Source: Kudoa neothunni
Lineage: Eukaryota; Cnidaria
Assembly (NCBI GenBank): GCA_964304625.1
Contig: OZ199840.1
Location: 7,750,001-7,814,000, forward strand
DNA: 64,000 nt
Direction of reading: 5' to 3'
The notes beneath the pieces are model-generated. The model searched no databases, had not been told where the DNA came from, and saw only the letters and a list, made by a program, of their open reading frames with translations. A program made the position numbers and the translations under genes. Of this stretch, positions 10,824 to 22,600 are shown in pieces. How positions within the stretch are numbered: the first letter of the stretch is position 1; each line of letters opens with the position of its first letter.

Positions 10824-13577
10824 CTAAAATTGAAGGTAAGCTTATGAGAATCGACGTAGGATAGATTAAACCCTCCAACTAATGAATATATGGGACTGAA
10901 TTTAGCTCCTTTTTCATTGAAAAAATATTACGTTGGGCTAATACTAATAAACATATCCTTAGTACGATTTAATTTTTAACTATGTAAACAATCTTAGATC
11001 AATAACAGTTAAAAACTAGAACCTATTAAAAATTTTATTTTTAATATGTTGAATTTGCAATATTGTGAATGATTTGAAAGTCCTAAGGGGAAAAAATAAT
11101 TTACCAGATGACCATTGATTACATTATTCAGTGCTAGGATGTTAATATTGGAAATATTGTCCAAATGAGTATAATAAAATAAATATCAAACTACATACTT
11201 ATATGGCAAAGTCAATACCGTTCAATTTCTTAGACTTTCTGAGGTAAAAATCTTGTTAAAACGATAGATTGCTATTTTTATTGATTGGATTTTACATTAA
11301 ATATGTATTATTGACTTAAATATAGTTGTGAAACATACCGTTAAAGACAAATTTCCAATAGAACCCAACAAATCTAGAGTGTGTATTATTTCTCGTAAAA
11401 AGTTTCAATGTTCCTTGAAATACACGTATACATTATTACTTATGTATTATTAGCAGTGCTCATCCATTTAATTTACATATTATAAAAGATAGGTGACTTC
11501 AATAATTATCAAGTTTTAAATGTTCCATTTATTGGAAATACCTGTTCCTCCTTTTCTACGAAGTTTAACGTTCTCTAGCTTCAACATATTTATCTCAATA
11601 ATTCGAAAAGAATTCTCTAGAAGTATCAACTTCACAAAAATGGTTTAAAAAAATAGGATAAAATAATTGTAATTTATTTTTCTCTTATTTAGGAGAATAT
11701 GTCATCTAAGAATCTTCTGTTTACACTAATTTTAAAGCATTTTGGAGTGAGATAGGGCTTCAAATCCGTTGAGGATAGAAAAATTTTAAAAAATAGCATT
11801 ACACACATGAAGATTGAAACTGGTTAAAATACAATAAAATTAATAGAAAATAAAAAAAATTTATTTATTACACAAGTTTCAGCAAATAACAATAAAAGAT
11901 CGTCACAAACTATGCTATATTCTAAAGCTAAACTGAAATTTTCTTTTGATTTATTTGAAAAGAGTTGTAATAGTGTTTATTTGAGAATTTGTCATTCTAG
12001 ATCGTGTTGATAATAACTACAAAGTCTCAGATTTAATATAATAAAATAATAATCGTGAAAAGTCGAAAAATCGATGGCAAAATTATTGCTGATAATTAAA
12101 AAAAATTTGTTGATTATAAAAAATACACAACTGAAAAATGAAAAATTATTCAACTAATTAACAAGAAATAACAGAATATCGGTATTTTCCAAATCACTTT
12201 TAGATTATATTACTCGAAGATACATACTTAGCGAGAAACTCTTCTGAAAACATGACACGAAGTGTATTTAAAATAATTTTTCAATAATAAAATTAATATA
12301 ATATCGTAAGATTTAATTAATGATGACTGCACCATAAATTTTTCATAAAATGCTGGAAAACTATCTCCAAATGTTATCCCACAGCTGTTTCAAGATGGTC
12401 GACATCCATGAATATTACTTTTAAAATGGTAAGAATAGTTTCTCTTAGCACAAATGAACATAAAGTAAAGTTGAAAAAAATATATTGATTGATTGGCGTA
12501 TTTAACCTTTTATGATCACAAGATACTAGAATCTCATTTTTTAAATGAAAGTCCTTTTTCTTCTCACGTATAAAAAATATATTATGTTCTTAAGAAAAAC
12601 CACTCCTAATGTAGTAGTTCCAAATGGTCATTTTAATCACATTAAAATGATAATAGCAATAAGCGAGCGAAGTTTTATTCATTGTGAAGTTATTTTAGGT
12701 TCTGTGAATATTCAAATGCCCAGTTTTAGACACATTTTCTAAGTAAATACAATATCTTCCTCATTTCGCCACTTTTGTGAAGATATTTATTAACAAAATG
12801 TCACATAGAGAAAAGACAATGAAAAATTCGAAAAACCTTTAATTATTTATTTAATAATAGACTTAATAGATTTTTAATGTAAAATTTAATTTTTATACAA
12901 AGAAAAATATCAAACTTCAACCGTTACATGACCCCACATTGGATACAAAACCAATTAAAACTGTTTTATACTCAATTAATTATCTTTCAACATTATAAAA
13001 TATTATCATTATAAATTAACTAATTTACCTCAAAATATGACAGCTCCATTCGGATGTGTCTTATTTTATAAAATAAGAATAAACAGTACACTACTAAAGT
13101 TAAGTAGGCTGAAATTCATTCATAGTTGCTAATTGTGCAACGTCCATTTGTATTATTGTTAAAAATTTTAGGATATATTTTGGCCCTAAACATTAAAGCT
13201 ATATTGAATTTGTTTTTATGGTCAGATGATTATTAGGAGATATCAAAAAAACTTACTAGTTTTTTTATAATACTTTTGGTAGTTTTTGAGGGGTTGGTTT
13301 CATTAGGAAATATATGATCATCTAAAGGCAAAAGTTAACACCAAGTAAATTTACAAAATTCCAACACAAGTAATAAATTACTTATGCACCATGGATGAAA
13401 AGCACCCTCGCTATAAACAACTGAATTCAAATATTGATGATTTTCCATTTCAAGTGGATTAATAGCAATATTTTTGGTTTCATAATCACAACAATCCTTA
13501 ATTTTAACAGGTGATAACATACTCAAATTATATAAAAAATTAAAATAATAATAGTTATACTTTTAAAATATTTTCAA
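10824..13577. other. AT-rich intergenic region
   Basis: About 2.75 kb with nothing recognisable. The minus-strand frame at 13335-13526 (63 codons, containing KIKDCCDYETKNIAINPLE) lies just past the stop of the next gene. It might be an extra 3' exon, but no junction that keeps the frame was found. Confidence 0.4.
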
Positions 13578-14731
13578 TTATGGAGGGAAAAACATGATAA
13601 CAACAAGGTACATCAATATTTGATATCTCAAGTGAGGCAAGTTTCTCACAATACAACTAGAAGACCAAATTAAATCAAATTGTTGATGGAAATGTGTGGT
13701 CATCACTTTAATAAGTTGTTCATAACTGTGTAACATATCGTTTTTAATGTTTTTATGGAACAGCAAATCATAAGAGGATTTCATGCTCATATATTTCAAA
13801 TGTATTGGATTAAGCATGATGTGTGGAGGTCGTAATTCGTAGGTTAACTAAAAACTATCTGCTAAAAACTCTAACCAACCACATCCGCAAGATACATGAC
13901 TGAGAGTTATCCAACGTAATGAAGCATCTTTGAGATAGTTGGATAACATGCAATTGTCTTTCAAAAGACTACCCGCGTCTGAATACATAGCAAGTGGGCG
14001 ATAAGCATCAGCAACATTTTGAAAATAGACATATTTTTCGCGTATAAACTCCAATATCCCACAAACCACATCCTAAGATAGAGTCTAACTTAGTAGGAGA
14101 AAATCAGGTGGAAATTTTGACAAAAACCACTTGCCTTATAGGCTTTTTTGGTGAGAGATTCATTGTGAGTATCTATGTTACAGTAGCAACTTAATGACTT
14201 CAATTTCTTTTGAATGTAACCATTCAAATGTTCCGATGCTAATTCCACATCGCTGGAAACATTGTTAAAGAAATTAGTGATCATTTCAGTGGTTATATTG
14301 TAGTTGTGATGTTCGGTTGCAATTAGATCAGGCCTTAAGAACTTATTTGAAGCACATGTGGAGTCAACATCCGAATAGTTGTATTCATTGTTATCACTAT
14401 CATGTTTATCCAGATCGTCACTCGTCCCTCCTACCTTGCTATCGGTAGTCGTGTAAGTGAGGGATCGATCTTTAATTGGGTTTTTTTTGTTCTCGTTTAC
14501 CACACTTAATTGTGATAATTTTCCCCACATTGTATCCATCGACTCATTCAATGAGAGATCATCATTTGCAACAAATATCTCGTTGAATTGCGTACTATCG
14601 TGCAACATAGCGCACAACAGCGAACTCATACACACTATATGAGTGCTATAATTGGACATCATTTCGGTGTATTTTTCTAAGAATTTCTTATATGTGGTGG
14701 AATCAAACCCTTCCAATTGAACTGGTTTCAT
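13578..14731 (-). CDS. Helical protein, possibly BAR-type (function unassigned)
   Basis: Three exons with agreeing phases give about 347 aa: 14731-14135, 14072-13896 and 13847-13578. The first intron starts GCAAGT and ends TTAG, a classic GC-AG intron of 62 nt; the second is GT-AG, 49 nt. The start is an ATG preceded by an A-run; an upstream in-frame Met at 14773 is possible. The N-terminal part (MKPVQLEGFDSTTYKKFLEK...) looks helical. Residues about 65-150 form a Ser/Asp/Asn-rich loop. The C-terminal third has long amphipathic helices (YMSMKSSYDLLFHKNIKND, then MLHSYEQLIKVMTTHFHQQF). The last helix resembles the end of BAR domains in ACAP/GRAF proteins and sorting nexins ('F..Q..DL'), which would suggest membrane-curvature binding. 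The resemblance is weak, and coding status is surer than function. Confidence 0.5.
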
Positions 14732-15697
14732 TTTTTTGTAAACAGAAACGAAAGAGCACTTCAGTAGAAACACAATTATTTATACACAACCAATCACCAC
14801 TAAACAATGTCCCCAGGCCCTTAATGGAGATCAATGCGCGCAGCTTATTGTTTTTATCAGATTTTCGGCATGAGAAAATTGTACATCTCTAACCTGTAAT
14901 AAATAAGGATTCCAGTAATTGTTTACATTAGTAGATCTGGCTTATTGATAGTTGATGTGAAAATTCTCTCAATGTGTTAAAATTCACGTATTTATGAATT
15001 AGTTGCCTATTTGATTATAATTTGATGGTTTTTTAACTTGATCTAATTCCAATCAGCTTTTATCTCGGTATTAGCGCAACGTTTGCATCTTAAGCTGGAT
15101 TGAGATTCCGATCACCCTATTCTCCCGAAAACAACAACAAACATTCAAACCTGTTTTCTTATTAATTTCGAATCACAAGAAACAATTAAATCTTATGGAA
15201 TAGCGTTATAATTTAACAAAAAATTGGACAAATCAAATAAGGCATTAGGATCGTCACATCCAGTAGCCATTAAAATAATTAATAGAATATTACGGGTGGT
15301 AATTAAAGATATTAACATCTAATAGTTCCTTTGAGAATATATAAAATGAAAACGTTTTTTTCCACAAAAAATATTTTGATGACATAATCAGTTCTTTGCT
15401 GTTTTCGTGGATATGATAAATTACTTCACCTCCCATCAGAGTCCATAACAAAGATTAAACATCTAGATGAGCAAGTTACGATGAGAGTACGTGACACAAG
15501 AACTGGCTTATATGTTCAAATAATGATGGATTCAATCTAGAAACGTTACTAATGATTGTACAATGCAATGATCACCTAGCTAAAGTTAAAAGGATGCGTC
15601 AGGGAAAATTCTATAAATTTTAGAGTCAGATGAATTAATGCATCGTAGTTATTACGATTAGAGGACGCCGTTGTTTCGATTGAAATTGATTTTTTAG
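14732..15697. other. Spacer with possible upstream exons of the next gene
   Basis: Plus-strand coding-like scraps occur at about 15412-15490 (YDKLLHLPSESITKIKHLDE) and 15541-15584 (TLLMIVQCNDHLAK), each beside plausible GT or AG sites. They could be exons leading into 15698, but not all phases agree unless a 26-nt intron is accepted, so no model is given. Confidence 0.3.
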
Positions 15698-15927
15698 TCG
15701 TCGAGTTTTTAGAAAAGGTTCGGCGTGTATTTTTCCCGTTACGTCAGAAATATTCCGAAAAACTTGAAACGGGAAGTAAACGGAGAGAAATTAATAATTT
15801 TCTTGTTGAATTGATCCACTTAGAGAAGGTGGAAAATGAATCAGTCTGCAAATATTACAAAGTGCAATTATCTCTACAGCTAAATGATATTTACGAGACA
15901 ATAAGGTCCGAGAAACACACTTTATAA
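15698..15927 (+). CDS. Last exon of an unassigned helical protein
   Basis: After a TTTTTTAG acceptor, an open frame of about 76 codons reads VVEFLEKVRRVFFPLRQKYS, then KLETGSKRREINNFLVELIH, and ends with ETIRSEKHTL and TAA. It is Lys/Glu/Leu-rich, balanced and clearly amphipathic-helical, unlike the Asn/Ile/Tyr-biased noise frames nearby. A preceding mini-exon at 15624-15644 (SDELMH) ending at GTAGTT would fit in phase. The family is not recognised. Start and upstream exons are unresolved, so this is a partial annotation. Confidence 0.4.
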
Positions 15928-16235
15928 AAAAGCATTTCAAGACACTTCTTGACCAGTTATTTTTCCACAGATAAAATGAATAACAAAATTAAGTAAAATT
16001 TAGTTTCTGTTAATGGTCTCGACATTCTACCGTTATCGCTATTTGATATGAAAATTTTTTTATAAATTTAGAGATAAAATATTCGCGCGCGCGCTCACTA
16101 ACCAAACACAATAAACGTGGAAAAATTGCGACTCTGATTGTAATATTCATCATCCACTATCAATTGCACTAACCTCTGAATGTACTGACAGAGATCTATA
16201 ATGCATTTGAGGATTATTGGGACAAATGAACTTAA

Positions 16236-17160
16236 CCTTCTAAATAGCTGAAAAATTTACACCCTCCAAATAAAAATTGGGTAGAAATTTACCCCATTTT
16301 TTTATTTGATAAAATTGTCTCAAATAAAAGTCAGAATTGACTGACAAAATATGAGGAAAATTCATCGAATAAATTTTGAATAAACGATCAATTATTAAAG
16401 AAATATTCCATTCACGCATGCACACATATTTATGTTGTTCCATTTCCATGGAGTATGATTGTATTTATAGGTGTATTTCTGCGGTTTTTAATTTTAACAT
16501 TTAATTCAAGTTATATAACAACGACTAATTAATTAATTAATTTTATTAAAAAAACGCAGTGTATTACTGCATAGAAAAACACAAAATGATGACAAACAGT
16601 ATTTATTTCACAAAAAAGTTATCGTATATGTTTTTAAACTCTTTCTTAAAAATAAAACTTGTCAAAATATTGAACAATTATATCATATGTTTTTTAAATG
16701 CACTTTACATCGTAGAAATAAGCAAGCGGATGAAAAGTCATCTTATTTTGAATAACTGGTATAAAAACAATGAGAGAATGAGGAGCTATCGTTGTATTCT
16801 GGAGAGAAAGACATGCTTATATCGATTTCGCGCACGCGTATTTACATAGTGTGTATAGTGTTTCGTTATTTATTCATCATTTACTCGATAGAATTTCAGT
16901 AAATTTTTAAAAATCACATGTATCAATATTTTAATTAATTTTATGAAAGAAAAATGAGGGATGGATTTCTACCTCAATTTTATTTGGAGGGTGTTTTTAT
17001 ATTAACTTTTTTGATATATGATAAAAAAAAATTTCGACTCATTTTTCTGAAAGTTTTCATAAAGACTACAAAAGTGGAAAGGATTTATGTTCTTTTTATA
17101 CACTATAATATTGTTGGCAAAATTCACTTGGGGTAGAAATCTAACATTTTATTTACAAGG
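16236..17160. mobile_element. TTAA-flanked MITE, piggyBac type (long form)
   Basis: The element is flanked by TTAA at 16232-16235 and 17161-17164, the target site of piggyBac-like transposons. Its ends are CCTTCTAAATAGCTG on the left and, inverted, CCTTGTAAATAAAATG on the right. Subterminal inverted copies of an ACACCCTCCAAATAAAA motif occur at about 16259 and 16985. The interior has no transposase. Both ends match the 75-bp element at 49202-49276, so this is the long member of the family, about 925 bp. Confidence 0.6.
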
Positions 17161-17670
17161 TTAAACATATGAAAATATATATGGAACGATCAAATAAATT
17201 AATGATTTTACTCATAGTAAAATTTTATGACATTTAGATTTTAAAATTAAAAAATTAAAATTACTAATTAAAACATTTATTTACAGTCACATGATGATAG
17301 ATATGAGGAATCTTAAATATTTTTTTAAAGAAGACGAAATTTTATCTGTTAAAGATGTAAGTGAATTAATGGGATGATGTATTTAATTTCATGACATAAA
17401 TGATGAGTAGAACTTTTATTCAATTCATTTTGATTTAATTAATTTAGAATATAAAAAATCGAGCTTGATTTTGTGATATCACCATTATAAATGAAATACA
17501 ATTTTGAAAATCTTAAAAAATATAAATGGTGCATTCGGTAAAAAATGCATTATTAAAATTGTTCAAAGGCGCAACACTTGAGCCAAAAATATTGAATTAA
17601 TCATTAGTAATCCATAAAAATGTATCAGAGAGGTTGGTAAAATTATTTATTACATATTTTATAACTAGTA

Positions 17671-19145
17671 GCCGTAATTTTCGATGACTATTTTTAAAAA
17701 ATTTGACGTTTATTTAAATAACTGGCGCATGCGCAACAAACACTATCAATTTTAATGCCACCGAAATAAACATAGATATAATTTTCCTTTAAAGCATAAT
17801 TTTTATTACATTGTAATTCGTTCAAATGCCAGATTCACCATATAATCTTTGAACAAATGCTACAATTTTGAGAAATGTCTTCCCCGACTGTAGGTGATAG
17901 CGGTATGTGCACCAAATCTTGGCCTACCCTAGACAATACGGAATGCTTTGATTTGTTTATTCTTTAAAATTTAGAAACTATCATTTTATCACTTCTATGG
18001 AATGAAAATTTCAACAACTCTTACTGTAGCATTTCTCGTCGATCGGTATTAACAAATTTTGATATTTTTTTTAGATTAATTTCTTCAATATTTTTACATT
18101 GAGTGATTTCGATATTTTTAGTGAATTTAAGAAAACATTCTTCCGTTTGTTTTCTCAAAAGTTGGATAGTTGAAAAAATAGCACGTCAACGAAATTTGAT
18201 ATTTTATTCATAATTTTATTTTTCTCACGTATCCGTAATATCAAGTTTTTGTAGACCGGTTTTTGGATAGCATAGCCAATAACTTCGCGCAGAGTTTCTT
18301 AATGTTTAGAAATTATACATCCACAGCTTTCCATATTGCATTGCAGATTAAATGCGAGACACATGACATCCTTACGATATGATTATGAAGCATTCAAATA
18401 ATTTCATGATATTTCTCCATACACGCAACGGAGCCCCATATGATGGTCACAGTGTTCTGCCAACCTAATTTTTTCTTCTCAAGTGCCTCTGAAATTACTT
18501 TGGGAAAATAACTAATTAAATTAACAAATCTATATTTATGATTGATCATAAAAACAAGTCAATATGTTAAATAGTGACCTGTCTTTAAAATCAGAGCTTT
18601 CGTCTATTATTTGGGAACATCATTTATTTCTTAAGATCGATTTAGTGGTTTCCGAATTTAATTCCTATATTCTTGGCAGGTTTGTATCTACAAAAGTTTT
18701 ATCATTAAACAATGTTTGACTTGCTTAGTAATATTTTGCGAAAACAAGGCGATATCCGCGTTTACTGTCACTAAATAACAGCAGAAGTCCATTAAACGCA
18801 AAAATAAAAACCAGGTTCGTTTTTAACTAATTATTCGATATATCCTTAAAATAATATTGGAAATTTGCGGGAAGTTTTCAAAATGCGCTTTTGATGACGG
18901 TTGTTTTTAAATAAATATGCGCCATAATCCTATTTTGTGATAGAGACAGTATGCTTAAAAGTCCGCTAATTAGATCGTTGCTAATATTCTATAAATTTGT
19001 TTACTCGTCTATATAATTGTCAATTTGTTTTTTTCTCTTCATAATGAAACGAAAAAAGATCAACAAATTATCTCGACTTTAACCGAAAATGCAAAAATAT
19101 TTCTAAAAAATTCGACGTTTTTTTGATTTTAATCGAAAATGCGGC
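17671..19145 (-). repeat. Dispersed repeat, copy A, with hAT-like transposase scraps
   Basis: The block starts GCCGTAATTTTCGATG and ends, inverted, GCCGCATTTTCGATTAAA, with ACGTTTATTT subterminal motifs and a GCGCATGCGC palindrome. Copies B (39551-40175) and C (63262-63749) share the ends. A and B also share internal text such as GGTGATAGCGGTATGTG and TTGGCCTACCCTAGACAAT. On the minus strand, about 18310-18500, broken frames read EALEKKKLGWQNTVTIIWGS and RMSCVSHLICNAIWKAVDV, like the hAT transposase region 'C..H.LNLA'. Copy A may be the decayed autonomous form and B a deletion derivative. No clear target-site duplication was seen. Confidence 0.5.
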
Positions 19146-19677
19146 CTTTAATTGTAGCTTAAAATAATTATTGATAATTAAAAAATCATTTATATAAACG
19201 ATTTTGGAAATACGGGATTGCACAAAGAATTAAGAAAAGTCTATAAATTATATATGTTATTATAATATTTATGACATCTTTTTGTTTCATAAATGTTTCA
19301 ATAAGTCTAGTAAAATCTAATTATACATAGGAATCATTCATCAGACATTCAACTCGAAACTTCCAAGTATTGTGAAACCTTAATTTGATATTTAAGTATA
19401 AATTTGTATATCAAAAATGAATTAATGGGAAATTTTTTCATTAATATTTTGAATAACCCCCGAAAAATTGAATTAAAATGAATTAACGTGAAATGATTTT
19501 ATCAAGTTCTCCAACTATGATTGTCGTGGACATCTCATGAAATCGATTGCATTCGCATGATAAAATATATACTAAACAAAACGAATAAAAAATGTAAAAA
19601 TTATTAGCTTAAAAATAATAAATTACAATATATCTTTTAAATAGTAATAAAATTAATCGACGAATGAGTCGATGAGC

Positions 19678-22600
19678 TCACAACTCGTAGGTATCGTCGT
19701 CGATGTTCCTTCTGTAAACTATTGACCCTATCACTGCCAGTAATCCGGCCACAATTGGAATCATTGCGTAAACACTAAAACAGATCAGTTACGAAATATG
19801 GCATACTAGTTTACATGTATCTTCCAACAGACCTACAACAAATTAAAAATATGTATTATCTACTTAAATTTACGAATTAATATTTTTTGCTGTTTTGTGG
19901 TCATGTTTTTCTTTGTTATCTACATTTTTCTTTAGTGTTAATTGATTTAAAATAAAAATATACTAAAATAAATGTAATTGCAAGAATTAATAAAGATATA
20001 ATTACCCCCCTTCAACTTTCATAATTACTTTTTGGATTTCATCGTACACCTCAATATTGGTATATTCGCTCCTTACGTTATGCTCTTCTATAAATTTTCA
20101 TATTACATGATCAATGGCAATGTAAAATTTACTAAAAATAACATTCAACATACATTTAACTATTTATTTTTATTACCCTGTTGATTTCGAAATTTTCAAG
20201 TCTTCATCATATAAAATATTATTATTTTGGAGAAATTATTATATTTCAAGATTGTAATTTACAAGGAATATCATGGACTCTATAAGTTGACAAGTCCTTT
20301 ACTTTCACACTTAATTTATAATCCTTTTTCTTCGATAGCCCATTGAGACTGATAACGCATCCATTGTCTGAACAATCCTCTTCGTCATTACACCATAGAA
20401 CTAATGGTTCCTGTTTGTTTTCATCAGTTTTCTCATGTAGCATGAATGGACATATAGGGGTACCTTCTTTTTTGTCAAAGGTTACGTTAATTTTTATATC
20501 ACTATCTTTGTCGTATGTTAACGCAACCTTTGTCTCGATGTTAGCTATGAACCTTTATTATTAAAGATGAGAAAATATTTTTTACTTGTTGTAATATCAA
20601 ATGTTTTCCCCCTTCTTCCATAAGATGGTTCGACGTATGCTTCGTAAGCAACACCCAATTCGAGATTTACTATTTTAAATGAACTATTGCATCTATTCTC
20701 GCAAACTCCGATTCCATCACATATAGCCATAAATTTTGGAGACGTTTCAACCTTTCTTTTTAGATAAATTCTACATATTGGAAGTGAATTATCAGCTTGA
20801 AAGGGTGTCACCATAGCAGTGCCTGCTTTGGTCGCTATATTTGAATTTTCTACTTCAGTCAACTCAGTTCCACCAGCTAGATATTACGTAAAAAATTATG
20901 AGGATTGTAATTAGATTTTACTCGTTCTAAAAGCGATTTTTTTGACATAAGGTTGATTAAAACCAAGGTTTGTAATTGTTACTGAAATTAAATAATTTGT
21001 TCCTGCGGTCAGTTCCGAAATCGAATATGACTCATTACACTTAGAGTCACAAGCTTGATCGCTACACTGAGCTGTCGTTTCAGTAGATATAGTGTTCGCT
21101 CTACTTACTTTAATGATGCATGTTGGTTCAGTATCCCCTTGTTTAATTTTCGTGTATTCGTCTAAACCAGTAATTTTAACTCCAGCGTTAGTAATTCCAC
21201 TCAATTCAATGTTTTTGTCTCCCCCTATGAAAAATTAAATTTATAAAAAAATTAAGCATTACTTTTAAAATATTGTTTAAATCCATCAGAATCAAATCTT
21301 CGTTTAACAATTACACCAATTTTTTGATAGTCTCCTTTCAAATTAATAGTAGTATCTTGACAAAGTTTGTAGCAGTCGTTTTCGTTATCTTTACAGACGT
21401 TCAAAACATTTTCTGTTTGATCTGCACCATTAGTATCCACCTCGAATACTTTTATTTGGCACATTTCATCGTTATATGGCCCAGGAAAAAATTTAATTTT
21501 AATTTGATTATTGTTATTTGCAACAGCTGCTAGAGAATAAATAATCTCCGATTTTAGAGGAATAGTGCTATTCAGGAAGGTTGTATTCGTGAAATAGAAT
21601 ATTCCAGGCCACATAAGTGTTGAGTTAACTTTATAATAACTCATGTATCTATCGACTGATAAAGTTGCGGTCTTATCTTCTATTGCATTTGAGTAACTTT
21701 TTACATTTAAATTATTCTTTGTCGTATCACTGGATGAGTCTATTTGTCCGTCAGCATACATCACCCAATCGGTTTTTGAGTTGGTTTTATAGGCGAAACT
21801 GACTTTATCATTAACATGGCTTAGAGTATAAGTATGTTTTTGATTGAAATCTATTAAATGATGGATAATATAAAACTATTGTAATTATAAAATGAAATAA
21901 GTTCATTTAATGTTTATTATTATTATTTACAATCCAAGAAAAATAATTTATTATAGTTACCCATTATTAATGGAAAAACCCTAGCCTTTTTGCAGGTTTT
22001 TGCTTCTCCGTCTGTTTCGCCGTAACAAACTGATATATATCGATCAATTTTAGAATTAACGTATCCTATATCGACATTATCTTTTGTGCATTCCATTATG
22101 CAAAAACTAGTGTCATCATTTGAGGAACAGACTGGTTTTATCAATTCAGGATTAACGCCAAAATTTGATATTTTTACTGCACATTTATCATTATTTGGAA
22201 ATCCCGACAAGGTAATTAATAATTTTCCAATTTCATCTGGAGATTTCTGTGTAAGTTTTCCAGTTCGAGAAAATGCTAAGAATATATTACATAGAAAATT
22301 TAATTAATTCTACCGGGAATTGAAATTTTAAATGGTGAAGATTTTCTCTTTACATAAATCATTAGTCGATAATTATACTTGTTGTTGTAGAGCTTATCAT
22401 CAAAATGAATATCTTTGCATTTTTTGTTGTTCTCATTATTAGTGTTCGATCCAATATCGCACTCAATACATGATTGTCGTATACGTGTTGGTGAAGCTAC
22501 ACGAAAATTACATTAGTAAAGATATTTTTATTACTATCATCTTTTTCGTGTACGTAAAATTGATAATAACAATTAATATCCTGATCTTCTAATCTTTGTA

